Assembly (NCBI GenBank): GCA_016709025.1
Contig: JADJEQ010000001.1
Coordinates: 310,001 to 374,000 of the forward strand
DNA from: Bacteroidales bacterium
GTDB taxonomy: Bacteria > Bacteroidota > Bacteroidia > Bacteroidales > Lentimicrobiaceae
Length of the DNA stretch: 64,000 bases
Reading direction: 5' to 3'
The position numbers and the translations under genes were made by a program. Below the pieces are notes generated by a model. That model was not told the origin of the DNA and ran no database searches. It saw only the letters and a program-made list of their open reading frames with translations. Below, piece by piece: positions 35,021 to 44,313 of the stretch (position 1 is the first letter of the stretch; each line of letters begins with the position of its first letter).

Positions 35021-35124
35021 CTTATGTAAATCAGGTTGAGATTGAGACTAATATAAACTTGCAGAAATTGATTTAGTAGGTTCTTAACCTTATCCTCAAC
35101 CTTAACCTTCTGTCAGGTATTTTG

Positions 35125-35132
35125 TACCTTTG
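35125..35132 (+). promoter_or_regulatory. Putative -7 promoter box of fabD
   Basis: TACCTTTG about 29 nt before the fabD ATG fits TAnnTTTG. Confidence 0.4.
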
Positions 35133-35160
35133 TGCCACTATTCACAAAATCAGAAAAAGC

Positions 35161-36036
35161 ATGAAAGCATACGTATTCCCGGGGCAGGGTGCCCAGTTTG
35201 TCGGAATGGGCAAGGACCTCTACGATGGCAATGCCATGGCAAAAGAAATGTTTGAAAAAGCCAATGATATCCTTGGATTTCGCATTACCGACCTGATGTT
35301 TGCCGGCACCGATGAAGATCTCAGACAAACCCGTGTAACCCAGCCTGCGATTTTCCTGCATTCGGTGATCCTGGCCAAAACCCTTGGCGAAGGGTTCCAA
35401 CCCGAAATGACCGCCGGTCACTCGCTGGGTGAATTTTCAGCCCTTGTTGCCGCAGGCGCTTTATCGTTTGAAGACGGGTTAAAGCTTGTTTACGCCCGTG
35501 CTATGGCCATGCAAAAAGCCTGTGAGGCCGAACCATCGACGATGGCCGCCATCATTGGTCTTGACGATGCAAAAGTTGAAGAAGTGCTTGCAGGCATTGA
35601 TGAAGTGGTGGTACCCGCCAACTACAACAGCCCCGGCCAGCTGGTGATCAGCGGCTCGATGAAAGGCATTGAAGTGGCCTGCGAACAGCTGAAAGCAGCA
35701 GGCGCTAAGCGGGCATTGCCCCTGAAAGTCGGTGGTGCATTCCATTCACCCCTGATGGAACCGGCCCGTGTTGAACTCGCCGCAGCCATCAATGCAACCG
35801 CTTTCAATGTGCCTGTTTGCCCGGTTTATCAGAATGTTACAGGGAAGCCTTATACCGATCCTGCACAAATCCGTGAAAATCTGGTGGCGCAGTTAACCGC
35901 TCCTGTCCGCTGGACCCAGAGTGTGCAGAACATGGTAGCCGATGGTGGAAATGTTTTCGTGGAAGTCGGCCCGGGAACTGTTTTACAGGGCCTTGTGAAA
36001 AAGATTGCCCCTGAGGTGGAAGCCGCAAGTGCATGA
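35161..36036 (+). CDS. fabD: [Acyl-carrier-protein] S-malonyltransferase
   Basis: Transfers malonyl from malonyl-CoA to ACP, providing extender units for fatty-acid synthesis. The 291-residue product begins MKAYVFPGQGAQFVGMG, has the GHSLGE nucleophile elbow (Ser, about residue 89), an Arg near 114 (YARAMAMQKAC), and the catalytic His in VGGAFHSPLM (about 198). The earlier in-frame ATG at 35122 lies within promoter-like sequence; 35161 is favoured. It stands alone between repeats, without other fab genes. Confidence 0.95.
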   Translation: MKAYVFPGQGAQFVGMGKDLYDGNAMAKEMFEKANDILGFRITDLMFAGTDEDLRQTRVTQPAIFLHSVILAKTLGEGFQPEMTAGHSLGEFSALVAAGALSFEDGLKLVYARAMAMQKACEAEPSTMAAIIGLDDAKVEEVLAGIDEVVVPANYNSPGQLVISGSMKGIEVACEQLKAAGAKRALPLKVGGAFHSPLMEPARVELAAAINATAFNVPVCPVYQNVTGKPYTDPAQIRENLVAQLTAPVRWTQSVQNMVADGGNVFVEVGPGTVLQGLVKKIAPEVEAASA

Positions 36037-36049
36037 AATAAAAAGTAAA

Positions 36050-36165
36050 ATTGATCAAAAGTGGCTGTCACAAAAGTTGCGTTAGGCTTCGACTCCGCTC
36101 AGCCTGACATCTGATAATTAATGTATTGTCATATTGAGCGTAGTCTAAATATGAACAATATCTGG
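36050..36165. repeat. Fragments of the CTTCGACTCCGCTCAG repeat family
   Basis: One arm, GCTTCGACTCCGCTCAGCC, at about 36087-36105 and a degenerate opposing arm (TTGAGCGTAGTC) at about 36133-36146. Other traces of this family are at 34905-34950, 52543-52560, 53784-53801 and 62655-62680. Confidence 0.6.
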
Positions 36166-36194
36166 CTTTTGAGATAGCTCTTTTTTTTACCAGG

Positions 36195-36224
36195 TTGAGC
36201 GATTTTAAGAATAAAATCGCTCAA
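36195..36224. terminator. Hairpin between convergent fabD and molbindin genes
   Basis: TTGAGCGATTTTA pairs perfectly with its complement across AGAA. It lies 8 nt after the molbindin stop and between convergent genes. The downstream T-tract is weak on both strands, so terminator function is plausible but not proven. Confidence 0.5.
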
Positions 36225-36232
36225 TTTGGATT

Positions 36233-36442
36233 TTATTCCTTCCCGATCATTACTTCGGTAGACTTGATAAACGCTACCACCTCATCGCCCGGTTGCAGGT
36301 TCAGGTCTTCTACACTATCCATGGTAATGACCGAACTCAGGCGGTTTCCACCTCCGATATCGATGATCACTTTAGCGGTTACCACACCGGGTTTAACTTC
36401 TACGATGGTGCCTTTGATCTGATTGCGCGCGCTGATTTTCAT
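36233..36442 (-). CDS. Molybdenum-binding Mop/TOBE-domain protein (molbindin-like)
   Basis: A 69-residue single Mop/TOBE domain: MKISARNQIKGTIVEVKPG, then VTAKVIIDIGGGNRLSSVIT and FIKSTEVMIGKE, the standard fold. Such proteins bind molybdate or tungstate as oligomers and may buffer or sense it. The ATG at 36442 is preferred to 36469 because the domain starts there. No modABC or molybdopterin gene is in the window, so its partner system is unknown. Confidence 0.88.
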   Translation of the reverse strand: MKISARNQIKGTIVEVKPGVVTAKVIIDIGGGNRLSSVITMDSVEDLNLQPGDEVVAFIKSTEVMIGKE

Positions 36443-36586
36443 AACATTGTTCTTATAGCTAATAAACACTTATTCATGGCAGATGTTGATTGTTGTGAAT
36501 ATTTTTCAGATGAAAAACATTAGCTGGTAAGCAAACGGGATAAATTGAAAGATTCAGGGTCGGGTCCACTCCGAAAACTAATTATT

Positions 36587-36718
36587 TGACACCATCCCGA
36601 TAGCTATCGGGACACCAAAACACTAAAACTCACCAATATTAATTTATTGATATGCAATAGTTTGTGAAACACTGACTGCCGTCAGGCAGGCTGCCTATGA
36701 CAGGAAGGTTTGGTGTCA
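36587..36718. repeat. MITE-like element with TGACACCA ends
   Basis: 132 nt bounded by TGACACCA (36587-36594) and its complement (36711-36718). It carries the palindrome TCCCGATAGCTATCGGGA (36595-36612), and a second small inverted pair (CTGCC/GGCAG) lies near 36676-36692. The same palindrome with similar flanks recurs at 62453-62475. Confidence 0.65.
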
Positions 36719-36747
36719 TATCTTATTTTTTGACTTATCGGAGCGGC

Positions 36748-38719
36748 TCAGAGTTTGCTAATCACAATTTTATCGTTCAAAACCTTAATAATTGTATCAT
36801 GATACGACTTTAAGGTTGTGTACAGTGTTGCCGGGTAAATCACCTTTTTAAAAGCATAGGATGCCTTTGCAGTGATGATATTGCTTTCAACTGCGATTGT
36901 GTACGAAACCGAAAAATCTTCATTGTCCAGGTTCATTTCAGCAGGAAGATACGAAATTGTGTACCCTTCAGGAATTTTAACCTTACTTTCATAGGAATAT
37001 CCGTATGGATAATTAAAATCCACCGGAATGGTTCTGACGGCATTCTTCATCGGATTATCGGTGATCGGCTGGTTCAGGAACGGAGAAATAAAGATCTTGT
37101 TGCCTGAATAATTGTTATCGGTAGCCGCAGAAAAACTCACAATATAAGGTGCCTGGTAACTTTTATAATTCAGGCACCGAAGGTCACTTTCATTCAGGGT
37201 ATATTTCCTGGCTCTCAGATCCGAAAGAATTTCCTTCAGATCTTCTCCGTACCTTGACTTCAGTTTCCTGGCTTCATAGCCATTGGATGTTATCACAACA
37301 AGACCTTTTGACTCCATGCCATCGGGTGAAACCTCCATATCGAAAGTAGTCCGGACTTCCGAAGGTTCACTCTGCGACAAATCAAGCCAGGTTACCTCGT
37401 CTTCCTTTATAACAAGGCCCTTGTCGTTGATGCATTTGGCCGGCAATTTATAGGATGCCAGCAGGGGGTCCGTACCGTCGGCAAGGTAAATTTTCCCGTT
37501 TGACCTTATCCCAATTACAGAATAATTGAAAAAATGACTGTAAGGATAATTGTATTTAATCCTGCCATTGCTACGTGTGCTCATAATAACAGGGAAAGCA
37601 TCCAATCCGGCGGCCCTCATCAATCCTACGCCCAGTAAATTGAGATCACCCGAAGTTCCGGTTTTCTTCTTTATCAGGTCCTGAACAGATCCAGAGGCAT
37701 ATCTGCTTGTTATTCCGTTCCATTGATATCTTTCCTTAATGATTTCGATTACCGCATTGATTTTACCTGCATCTTCCATCAATGCAATGGAATCAAGATT
37801 TATAATTTTTTCCGCCTGGGATTCAGCACGTTTTACATATTTTCCGAATGAATCATCGGTAAGCAGCTCTTTGATCAATTTTGGCCAGGTTGTAAGTATC
37901 TCAACGGAGCCGCCGGTAATCATGGTATACTTTGAAAGCTGAAAATCTATTTTCGAAATATAATCCTCTTCAGAAGCTATAAAATCAACTTCCCGGAATG
38001 CGGGGATATCTTTTGCCGAAAACTGATACACCATATCCTTAAATTTGACTTGTCCGATTTGCCTTTCAAGTCCTGAAGACACAAATTCCTTCTTTTCGAT
38101 CGATTTCACATTCCCCATCAACAGGTACATGTATTCATAAAATGGAATCATTTTAACTTCGAAACTGCTGAATAAAGTCGGGATACCGCACTGAAATTTC
38201 CAATCCCTGAAGTTCATCAGATAATCCGACCGGAGTGTATAATGGTACTCTATAATAGTACCGGGCTTCACATCAGGCATGGCTATTTTGTAATTCATCC
38301 AGTATTCGTTTTCCCTGACTTCATAATAGTTAGATTTACTCAAAGCTGTCTGAACCAGTTTCCCATCCTTCATATTCCATGAACCTGCCTCCAGATCGGT
38401 AATCTTTTCTTCAATACTACCATGACGATACAAGGGGATTTCGATGTTTGCATAGTTAACACCGGACTCTTTCAGAATTTTTATCCTTCTGGTTCTTTCA
38501 TAGATCAATTCAAATCCTTCATCTGTCAAATCGAACCTTGCTTTACCGATATCGAACAAAACAACGGCATCTGCATCCTTATCGTAGCTGCAGGATGTTA
38601 AACTGATTTCTTCGGCCGATATTTTGCCAAACTTATAGGGATCTGTCTGGGCATTTACAGAAGTATAAGAAATGAAAAAGAAAGATCAATAATAAAAGAT
38701 AAAAGAATTTTGTTTTCAT
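36748..38719 (-). CDS. DUF3857/transglutaminase-like protein (frameshifted near the 5' end)
   Basis: Secreted DUF3857 protein with a transglutaminase-like core. The clean frame runs 38559-36748 (603 residues). Upstream in the same frame the protein clearly continues back through VNAQTDPYKFG and ISAEEISLTSC, while the only signal-peptide start (ATG at 38719, MKTKFFYLLLLIF) is one base out of frame. Removing one base from the T5 run at 38675-38679 (coding strand) joins them to about 656 residues. In the core, the usual catalytic Cys position reads TSGDLN; His (YSHFFNY) and Asp (LADGT) remain, so it is probably non-catalytic. Its role is unknown. Confidence 0.8.
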
Positions 38720-38778
38720 AAGTTTTTACAGTTTGATGAAAGAGATAGCGCCGGCAGCCTCAATTTTGCCGATTTGTT

Positions 38779-40599
38779 TTATAAATGAATAAAAATCAGG
38801 GTATTTCCCCTGGTAACCGTCCCGGCGTTCAGGATAAATTTCCTTTTAAACAGGATTCCGGTTTCAGAGACGGAATAAGAAAATTGATAACTGCCAAATT
38901 CTGATACTATTTCTTTGTCTTTTGTCAAACCTTCAATTTTATACCCCGGTGGAATGGTAAGCCACAGTGAATCAGACAAGTTTTGCGGATAGGGAATTTT
39001 CATGCTGGTCATCCGTTCACCGGACGATTCAAAGTTGGGAAGATCGACAGGGATCATATGGCATATCAGTGTATTTCCAAATGATTTCAGCAGACTATTA
39101 GAAGTTCCTTTATAATTCATGCTTACTTTTTGGTATTGCCTGTCAATCGGTATCAACGTGATGCTATCCGGCATAAAGGAAGGAATGCTGATAATTTTTT
39201 CGATCACCCTTACACGCTCAGCATCATCGAGATTCGAATTTACAGACCGGAGATATTCTGCCTGCCGGCCTCCTGTTTCAATTTTTAAGTCAATCAATGA
39301 AGGCATGTTGGCCAGCAGCCTGATCGTTCCCTTTCTGGTCATGCAAACCTGGTCTTTCGTTAGTGCAGGAATCCTCACCAGGAAACCTCCCTCTTTCCCT
39401 GTTACCAATGCATGACGCCCCTGGATAAAAGTGCCGGTATAGCCAAATGGGTTTTCAGAAGTGCAATCAAGCCAGATTGAATCGCCTTCAAAAGGAACCA
39501 GAACAATGGCATGATTAAACTGGTTGGATACAAATGAAGTGTTTATATCCTTTTGCTGATCGCCGGCTTTTACCAGAACGTAATTTGCCGGGATTCCGGC
39601 TTCAGTAAGCAGTGCCTTGAAGTAAACTGAGAGCGCTTTACAGTCGCCATAGGCATTGTTTGATACATAGGTAGCCGGATATGGTTTAAAACCACCGGTT
39701 TCAAGGGTAACATTCACATACCGGGTTCTGTCCTGCACGTAATTGTATAATTTTCTGATAAGTGCTTCTCCGGCAAGTCCTTCGCTTTTCAGTGCCCTGA
39801 TGAGATCTTTTTCACTCTGAGGCAACACGTCCAATCCTTTGTTGAGATTATCGATCCAAATCCCGAACTCTTTCCAGTTGCCGGCACTGCCATCTGTTTC
39901 AAAATGAAGCAGAAGCGGCATAATTCTCACAAATGGAAGATGCTCAGTATCATTGGCCTGAAACACTTCCTCTTTGTAATTATCTGTAAATGAACATTCA
40001 TATTCACGTATCAGATAGTCCTTTCCTTTCCTGTAAGTGCAATTCAGCAAACCAGCTGAGTCAATTCTGACCTTGTAAGATTCCGGTGCAATGAATGTGA
40101 GTGTGGCCCGTCGTGTCGGGATTTCAGTCATCATGACCGGTATCCAGTTACAGATATTCACAAAAGCAGAGCTTTCAATGGTATACGACCATTTTATCCG
40201 GTAAGGATAGACAGAGTTACGGAGGGTAAATTTCTTAACATACTGATCCTCGTAAAGTGAATAATCAGAGATATCGTGCTGACTGGTGATTTCACTCCGC
40301 GAAAGCTTCCGCACCAGCGTACCATCTGCCGTGTGAAGCGAAGCTTCAAGTGAAACAAGTTTATCGATCCCCGAATAAGGAATCCTGATTCTGCTCAGGT
40401 AATCTGCCGACCTGTCGTTAATCAGGAGATCGTAAGCATATTTGGTAACCATTTTCCTGTTATCCACTTCTATTTCCCTGGAAGTATAAATCAGCTCAGC
40501 ACTGCTGACCATGGCAACAGTTACCCGACCAAAACTCAACGATATCAGAAAATAAAAAAACCAGAAAATCAGGAATCCTGAATCAATGCGATACTTCAT
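38779..40599 (-). CDS. DUF3857/transglutaminase-like protein with intact Cys
   Basis: A 606-residue paralogue of the next gene downstream. An N-terminal hydrophobic signal (about residues 8-26) is followed by the DUF3857 domain (about 35-230), a transglutaminase-like domain with Cys in NNAYGDCKALSVYF (about 320), His in QFNHAIVLVP and Asp in WLDCTSENPFGY, and a C-terminal beta domain. The full triad is visible, unlike its partner. It lies 60 nt upstream of that gene on the same strand, so the two may work as a pair in the periplasm. Substrate unknown. Confidence 0.85.
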   Translation of the reverse strand: MKYRIDSGFLIFWFFYFLISLSFGRVTVAMVSSAELIYTSREIEVDNRKMVTKYAYDLLINDRSADYLSRIRIPYSGIDKLVSLEASLHTADGTLVRKLSRSEITSQHDISDYSLYEDQYVKKFTLRNSVYPYRIKWSYTIESSAFVNICNWIPVMMTEIPTRRATLTFIAPESYKVRIDSAGLLNCTYRKGKDYLIREYECSFTDNYKEEVFQANDTEHLPFVRIMPLLLHFETDGSAGNWKEFGIWIDNLNKGLDVLPQSEKDLIRALKSEGLAGEALIRKLYNYVQDRTRYVNVTLETGGFKPYPATYVSNNAYGDCKALSVYFKALLTEAGIPANYVLVKAGDQQKDINTSFVSNQFNHAIVLVPFEGDSIWLDCTSENPFGYTGTFIQGRHALVTGKEGGFLVRIPALTKDQVCMTRKGTIRLLANMPSLIDLKIETGGRQAEYLRSVNSNLDDAERVRVIEKIISIPSFMPDSITLIPIDRQYQKVSMNYKGTSNSLLKSFGNTLICHMIPVDLPNFESSGERMTSMKIPYPQNLSDSLWLTIPPGYKIEGLTKDKEIVSEFGSYQFSYSVSETGILFKRKFILNAGTVTRGNTLIFIHL

Positions 40600-40938
40600 G
40601 TTAATAAAATATGTTCACAGTGTAATGAAGTCATCCAATAAGCTTAAAACAGATCAGGTTTTTCAAATCCTATATTCTGATAATCGGATTATACAATGAA
40701 TTACAAATTAAATAATTACAACCCAAATTTGTTCTAAAAATGCATATTTTGTTTCACTTAAATCAATAAATTCAGGTACTTATTAATTCGCCAAAACGTT
40801 TTAGGCTAAACTGACTACTACAATTGAAAACAGATCATTTCGGCCGGCAGAATTATTCAATAAAAGTACAATCTTTTTATTTCAAACATGAGCCCGATTT
40901 CGTTTAGCCATTTTTGTGAGCAGTGGCGATTCCAGTTT
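40600..40938. other. AT-rich spacer
   Basis: 339 nt with no gene, repeat or clear promoter that I can identify. Confidence 0.5.
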
Positions 40939-42168
40939 TTAGATTGTTTCAAGCAGCCAATTAAAAACATTTAAGTGCATTACCCCGTTTCGGCTTTGTG
41001 TAAACGAATCAGTTGTGAGCAAATACTTTGGGTAGTTGTCTTTGATTTTTTCTAATGCCCCAAACTCTCTTTCTACGGTACTTTCAATTGTCATTTGCCA
41101 TGCTACCTGGTAATACTCTATTTCACCTTTTGGGTTTTTACATACAAAGTCCACTTCTGTGTTTCGGGCTTTGCCTGTCCATACTTTGTTGCCTCTGCGC
41201 ACAAGTTCCAGGTAGACAATATTTTCTAAAATATGTCCTCTGTCAGTTATTCGCTCTTTACCAGCCAGAATATTCAGTAACCCTGCGTCCACTATATAAT
41301 ATTTTTCCTGGGTTGCCAATTGTTTTTTGCCTTTCAAATCGAAGCGATTTACTTTGTAAAACACAAAACTCTCCACCAAATAATCCAGATATTTTTCTAC
41401 AGTAGTGTGATGTATGTTTTGTTCATCCTGCCTGAGAGTTTTGGAAATATTGCCTGGGGAAAGCGCGTTACCAATATTGGAAGCCACAAATTTTACAATA
41501 TTAGCAAAAGCACGTTTATCGTTTATCTGGTGCCGTTGAGTTATGTCTTTTTCTATTATTGTGGTGTAAATGGCTTCCAGATATTCGTAAATTTTATCAA
41601 AACCGTTTTCACGCAGTTCCACACCTTTGGGTAATGAGGTTTCGTTTACGTAATCAAAAAAAAAGGCTTCGTAATTGAGATATTTGTTGCTCGTGTCAAT
41701 CTTTCGTGCCATCAAGTATTCTTTGAACGAAAAGGGTAACATAGAGATTTCTATATATCGGCCGCTGAGCAAAGTTGCTAATTCGCTACTCAACAAAAAT
41801 GCATTGGATCCTGTAATGTAAACATCTGAATTTTCGGTTGCAAAAAGCCTGTCCACTAACTTTTCAAAAAGCGGTATGTTTTGTACTTCGTCCAAAAAAA
41901 TATAATTGGTTTTATTGGATTGAAATTTTTTCTTTATCTCAAAGTAAATATCGCTCCACGTTTTGTCCAAGTAATTTTCAGGTAATTCAAAATTGTAAAA
42001 CTGTATTTGTCGTTTACCGATGCCCTGTTTTAACAAATGCTCATGGTAAATTTCCAGCAATGTGCTTTTACCCGACCTACGCAAGCCGGTAACGACTTTT
42101 ATGAGGTCTTTATCTTTGTACGAATTTAGTTTGTCGATGTATTCCTTACGATTCGTGTATTTATCCAT
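40939..42168 (-). CDS. AAA ATPase with DUF4143 domain
   Basis: A 409-residue ATPase of the AAA_14-DUF4143 type. Walker A GLRRSGKSTLL (about residues 29-39), Walker B YIFLDEVQNI (about 90), and a C-terminal domain with EVDFVCKNPKG...YYQVAW, a PD-(D/E)XK-like nuclease remnant. The start at 42168 (MDKYTNRKEYI) fits the family; the frame extends to 42183. These proteins are common accessory genes with unproven function. The gene and its surroundings are more AT-rich than the neighbours, which suggests acquisition. Confidence 0.85.
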   Translation of the reverse strand: MDKYTNRKEYIDKLNSYKDKDLIKVVTGLRRSGKSTLLEIYHEHLLKQGIGKRQIQFYNFELPENYLDKTWSDIYFEIKKKFQSNKTNYIFLDEVQNIPLFEKLVDRLFATENSDVYITGSNAFLLSSELATLLSGRYIEISMLPFSFKEYLMARKIDTSNKYLNYEAFFFDYVNETSLPKGVELRENGFDKIYEYLEAIYTTIIEKDITQRHQINDKRAFANIVKFVASNIGNALSPGNISKTLRQDEQNIHHTTVEKYLDYLVESFVFYKVNRFDLKGKKQLATQEKYYIVDAGLLNILAGKERITDRGHILENIVYLELVRRGNKVWTGKARNTEVDFVCKNPKGEIEYYQVAWQMTIESTVEREFGALEKIKDNYPKYLLTTDSFTQSRNGVMHLNVFNWLLETI

Positions 42169-42456
42169 CAGGCGAAGATACAAATTAAATTATCAAAACT
42201 TTCACATTTTGCATGTTTTGATAATTATATTGTGTCATATTTTATAAAAAAATGCTTCCGATATACCAAATAGAATCTGGAATTAATTGAATCAAAAGAT
42301 CGGGTGATTTCAGGTTTTGGCTATCCAAGCAATAGTCAAAATAACAAAACATTCATCTATCACAATCAAAATCCGGATTTATCAAAAATATTTAAATCAT
42401 CTGACCCCGGTTGAAATATTGTTTGTGTAACTTTATGCGTTTTCAGGCTATAGAAG

Positions 42457-44019
42457 ATGTTACATCCGGAAACCTTTGATTACATCATCATAGGATCAGG
42501 CTTTGGCGGAAGTGTGGCTGCATTGCGCCTTGCTGAAAAGGGCTATAGCGTTGCAGTGCTTGAGCAGGGGCAACGTTTTTCACCGGCCGGCTTTCCAAAG
42601 TCAGACTGGAACCTCAGAAAATTCCTTTGGGCGCCTTCCATTGGATGGCATGGGATTCTCAGATGTCATTTTTTCAAAGAAGTTTTTGTTCTCACCGGCA
42701 CAGGTGTAGGTGGCGGCAGTCTGGTATATGCCAATACCCTGATGAAGCCTGGTGATGATTTTTTTAATAACCCGGCATGGCTGACTGGCAACAACTGGAA
42801 AGAGCAACTGTCCGTTCATTATGAAACTGCCTGCAAGATGTTGGGAGCTGCGCGCTTCCCGGGTCTAGAGAATGCCGAAGACCTGGTATTGAAAGACATA
42901 GCCGCTGAAATGAAAAGAGAGGAAACCTTCAGCCTCGTTGAAACCGGTGTATATTATGGCGATCCGGAGAAGGAAACCGACCCCTATTTTAACGGAGAAG
43001 GGCCTCTCAGAAAAGGCTGCACCGGTTGCGCCGGTTGTATGACCGGATGCCGTGAAAATGCCAAAAATACGCTGGATAAAAACTACCTGTGGTTTGCTGA
43101 AAAGCATGGCGCCAGGATCTTTCCAGGCACTAAGGCCGGCAAGATTGAGGTAAACGAAGGAATTTACCGCATTCACACCCGGAAATCCGGTCGCGATGGG
43201 ATCAGTGGCCTTTTTGAAAGCCGGGGCCTTGTGATCAGTGCCGGTACAACAGGCACGCTTGAATTGCTGCTGAAGCAGAAGTTCATTTATAAAACACTGC
43301 CCAATCTCTCCGGCACCCTTGGCAGCAATGTGCGCACCAACTCGCAAAGCATAAGCGGGATGGTTCAGGCTGACCGGAAATTAAACAACGGGGTAGCCAT
43401 CACCTCCATTTTTAGTCCTGAGCCGGGCACGCACATAGAGATGGTCAAATTCAACGACCGTAGCGGTGCAATCACCCACATCGGAGGTTTCAGTGCCGAC
43501 CATCCCAACCCGAAGAAAAGAGCCGGCCATGTTATAGCCAGATCCTTGCGACACCCGCTCAGGTTGTTGAAGCTGCTTTTTTCATTCAGGTGGGGTAAAC
43601 GAAGCATTGTCATGCTCGTAATGCAGACGCACGACAGTGCGATGAAAATGGAGTTGAAAAAAGGATTGTCCGGCACGCGGCTCAGGTTTAACCGCAACAG
43701 CGGGAAAGTACCCGCCTTTATTCCGGCCGGTCAGAAAGTACTCCACAGATATGCTGAAAAAGTTAACGGAACCCCGCTCAACAGCCTCACAGAGTCGCTG
43801 TTTAACATGTCAACCACCGCTCATATCATCGGCGGGTGCCCGATGGGAAAAACAGGATCAGATGGTGTGGTTGACGAAAACTTCAGGGTGCATGGCTATG
43901 AAAACATGTTTATTCTCGACAGTTCGGTAATTCCCTGCAATCCGGGCGTAAATCCCAGCCTGACCATCCTCGCTTTGAGTGAGTATGCGATGGGGAAAAT
44001 AGATGCGAAAAAGATCTGA
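42457..44019 (+). CDS. GMC-type FAD-dependent oxidoreductase
   Basis: A 520-residue flavoenzyme of the glucose-methanol-choline superfamily, cholesterol-oxidase-like branch. FAD-binding DYIIIGSGFGGSVAALRLAEKGY at the start (Rossmann GxGxxG, about residues 11-16), a GTGVGGGSLVYAN segment (about 84), and the C-terminal His-Asn region (GCPMGKTGSDGVVDENFRVHGYENMFILDSS, then NPSLTILALSEYAM). A Cys-rich stretch CTGCAGCMTGC (about 189-199) may bind a metal. It oxidises an alcohol; the substrate is not known. Confidence 0.85.
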   Translation: MLHPETFDYIIIGSGFGGSVAALRLAEKGYSVAVLEQGQRFSPAGFPKSDWNLRKFLWAPSIGWHGILRCHFFKEVFVLTGTGVGGGSLVYANTLMKPGDDFFNNPAWLTGNNWKEQLSVHYETACKMLGAARFPGLENAEDLVLKDIAAEMKREETFSLVETGVYYGDPEKETDPYFNGEGPLRKGCTGCAGCMTGCRENAKNTLDKNYLWFAEKHGARIFPGTKAGKIEVNEGIYRIHTRKSGRDGISGLFESRGLVISAGTTGTLELLLKQKFIYKTLPNLSGTLGSNVRTNSQSISGMVQADRKLNNGVAITSIFSPEPGTHIEMVKFNDRSGAITHIGGFSADHPNPKKRAGHVIARSLRHPLRLLKLLFSFRWGKRSIVMLVMQTHDSAMKMELKKGLSGTRLRFNRNSGKVPAFIPAGQKVLHRYAEKVNGTPLNSLTESLFNMSTTAHIIGGCPMGKTGSDGVVDENFRVHGYENMFILDSSVIPCNPGVNPSLTILALSEYAMGKIDAKKI

Positions 44020-44069
44020 TAACCCCTGCCACGATTTATCAGACAAGGGGAATGGGAGAATGGGGGACA

Positions 44070-44263
44070 AGGGGAATGACAGTGAAAAGTGAAGAGTTAA
44101 AGAGTGAAAAGTGAACTGCTTATGGATTTGTCTTCTTTTCTCCCCGCCTGCACGCTGTTTCGGCGGTCAGGCTTGTCTGCCAATTTGAAGACGTAATTTT
44201 CCCGAATAAGTCCATGCTCCATGCTCCATGCCCTGTGCCCTGTGCCCTGCAAAACAGCACTTG
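44070..44263. repeat. Heptad tracts beside the palindrome
   Basis: AGTGAAA/AGTGAAG units near 44081-44116, and a clean run near 44214-44254: TCCATGC repeated, then CCTGTGC repeated. Read on the minus strand the latter is GCACAGG/GCATGGA, as in 12477-12592. Confidence 0.7.
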
Positions 44264-44313
44264 TATTTTTACTTGTAGGGACACGACATGTCGTGTCCCT
44301 ACAAGTAAAAATA
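44264..44313. repeat. Perfect 50-nt palindrome (copy 2) at the end of rfbB
   Basis: Two 25-nt arms with no loop, centred between 44288 and 44289. The inner arm TGTAGGGACACGAC matches the copy at 12593-12644; the outer arm TATTTTTACT is different but perfectly self-complementary. The rfbB frame ends at a TAG inside this palindrome. Confidence 0.9.

Noticed and set aside
36195..36224. Riboswitch for molybdate next to the molbindin gene
   Set aside because: It is a simple 13-bp hairpin downstream of the gene, not a leader, so a terminator-like role is more reasonable.
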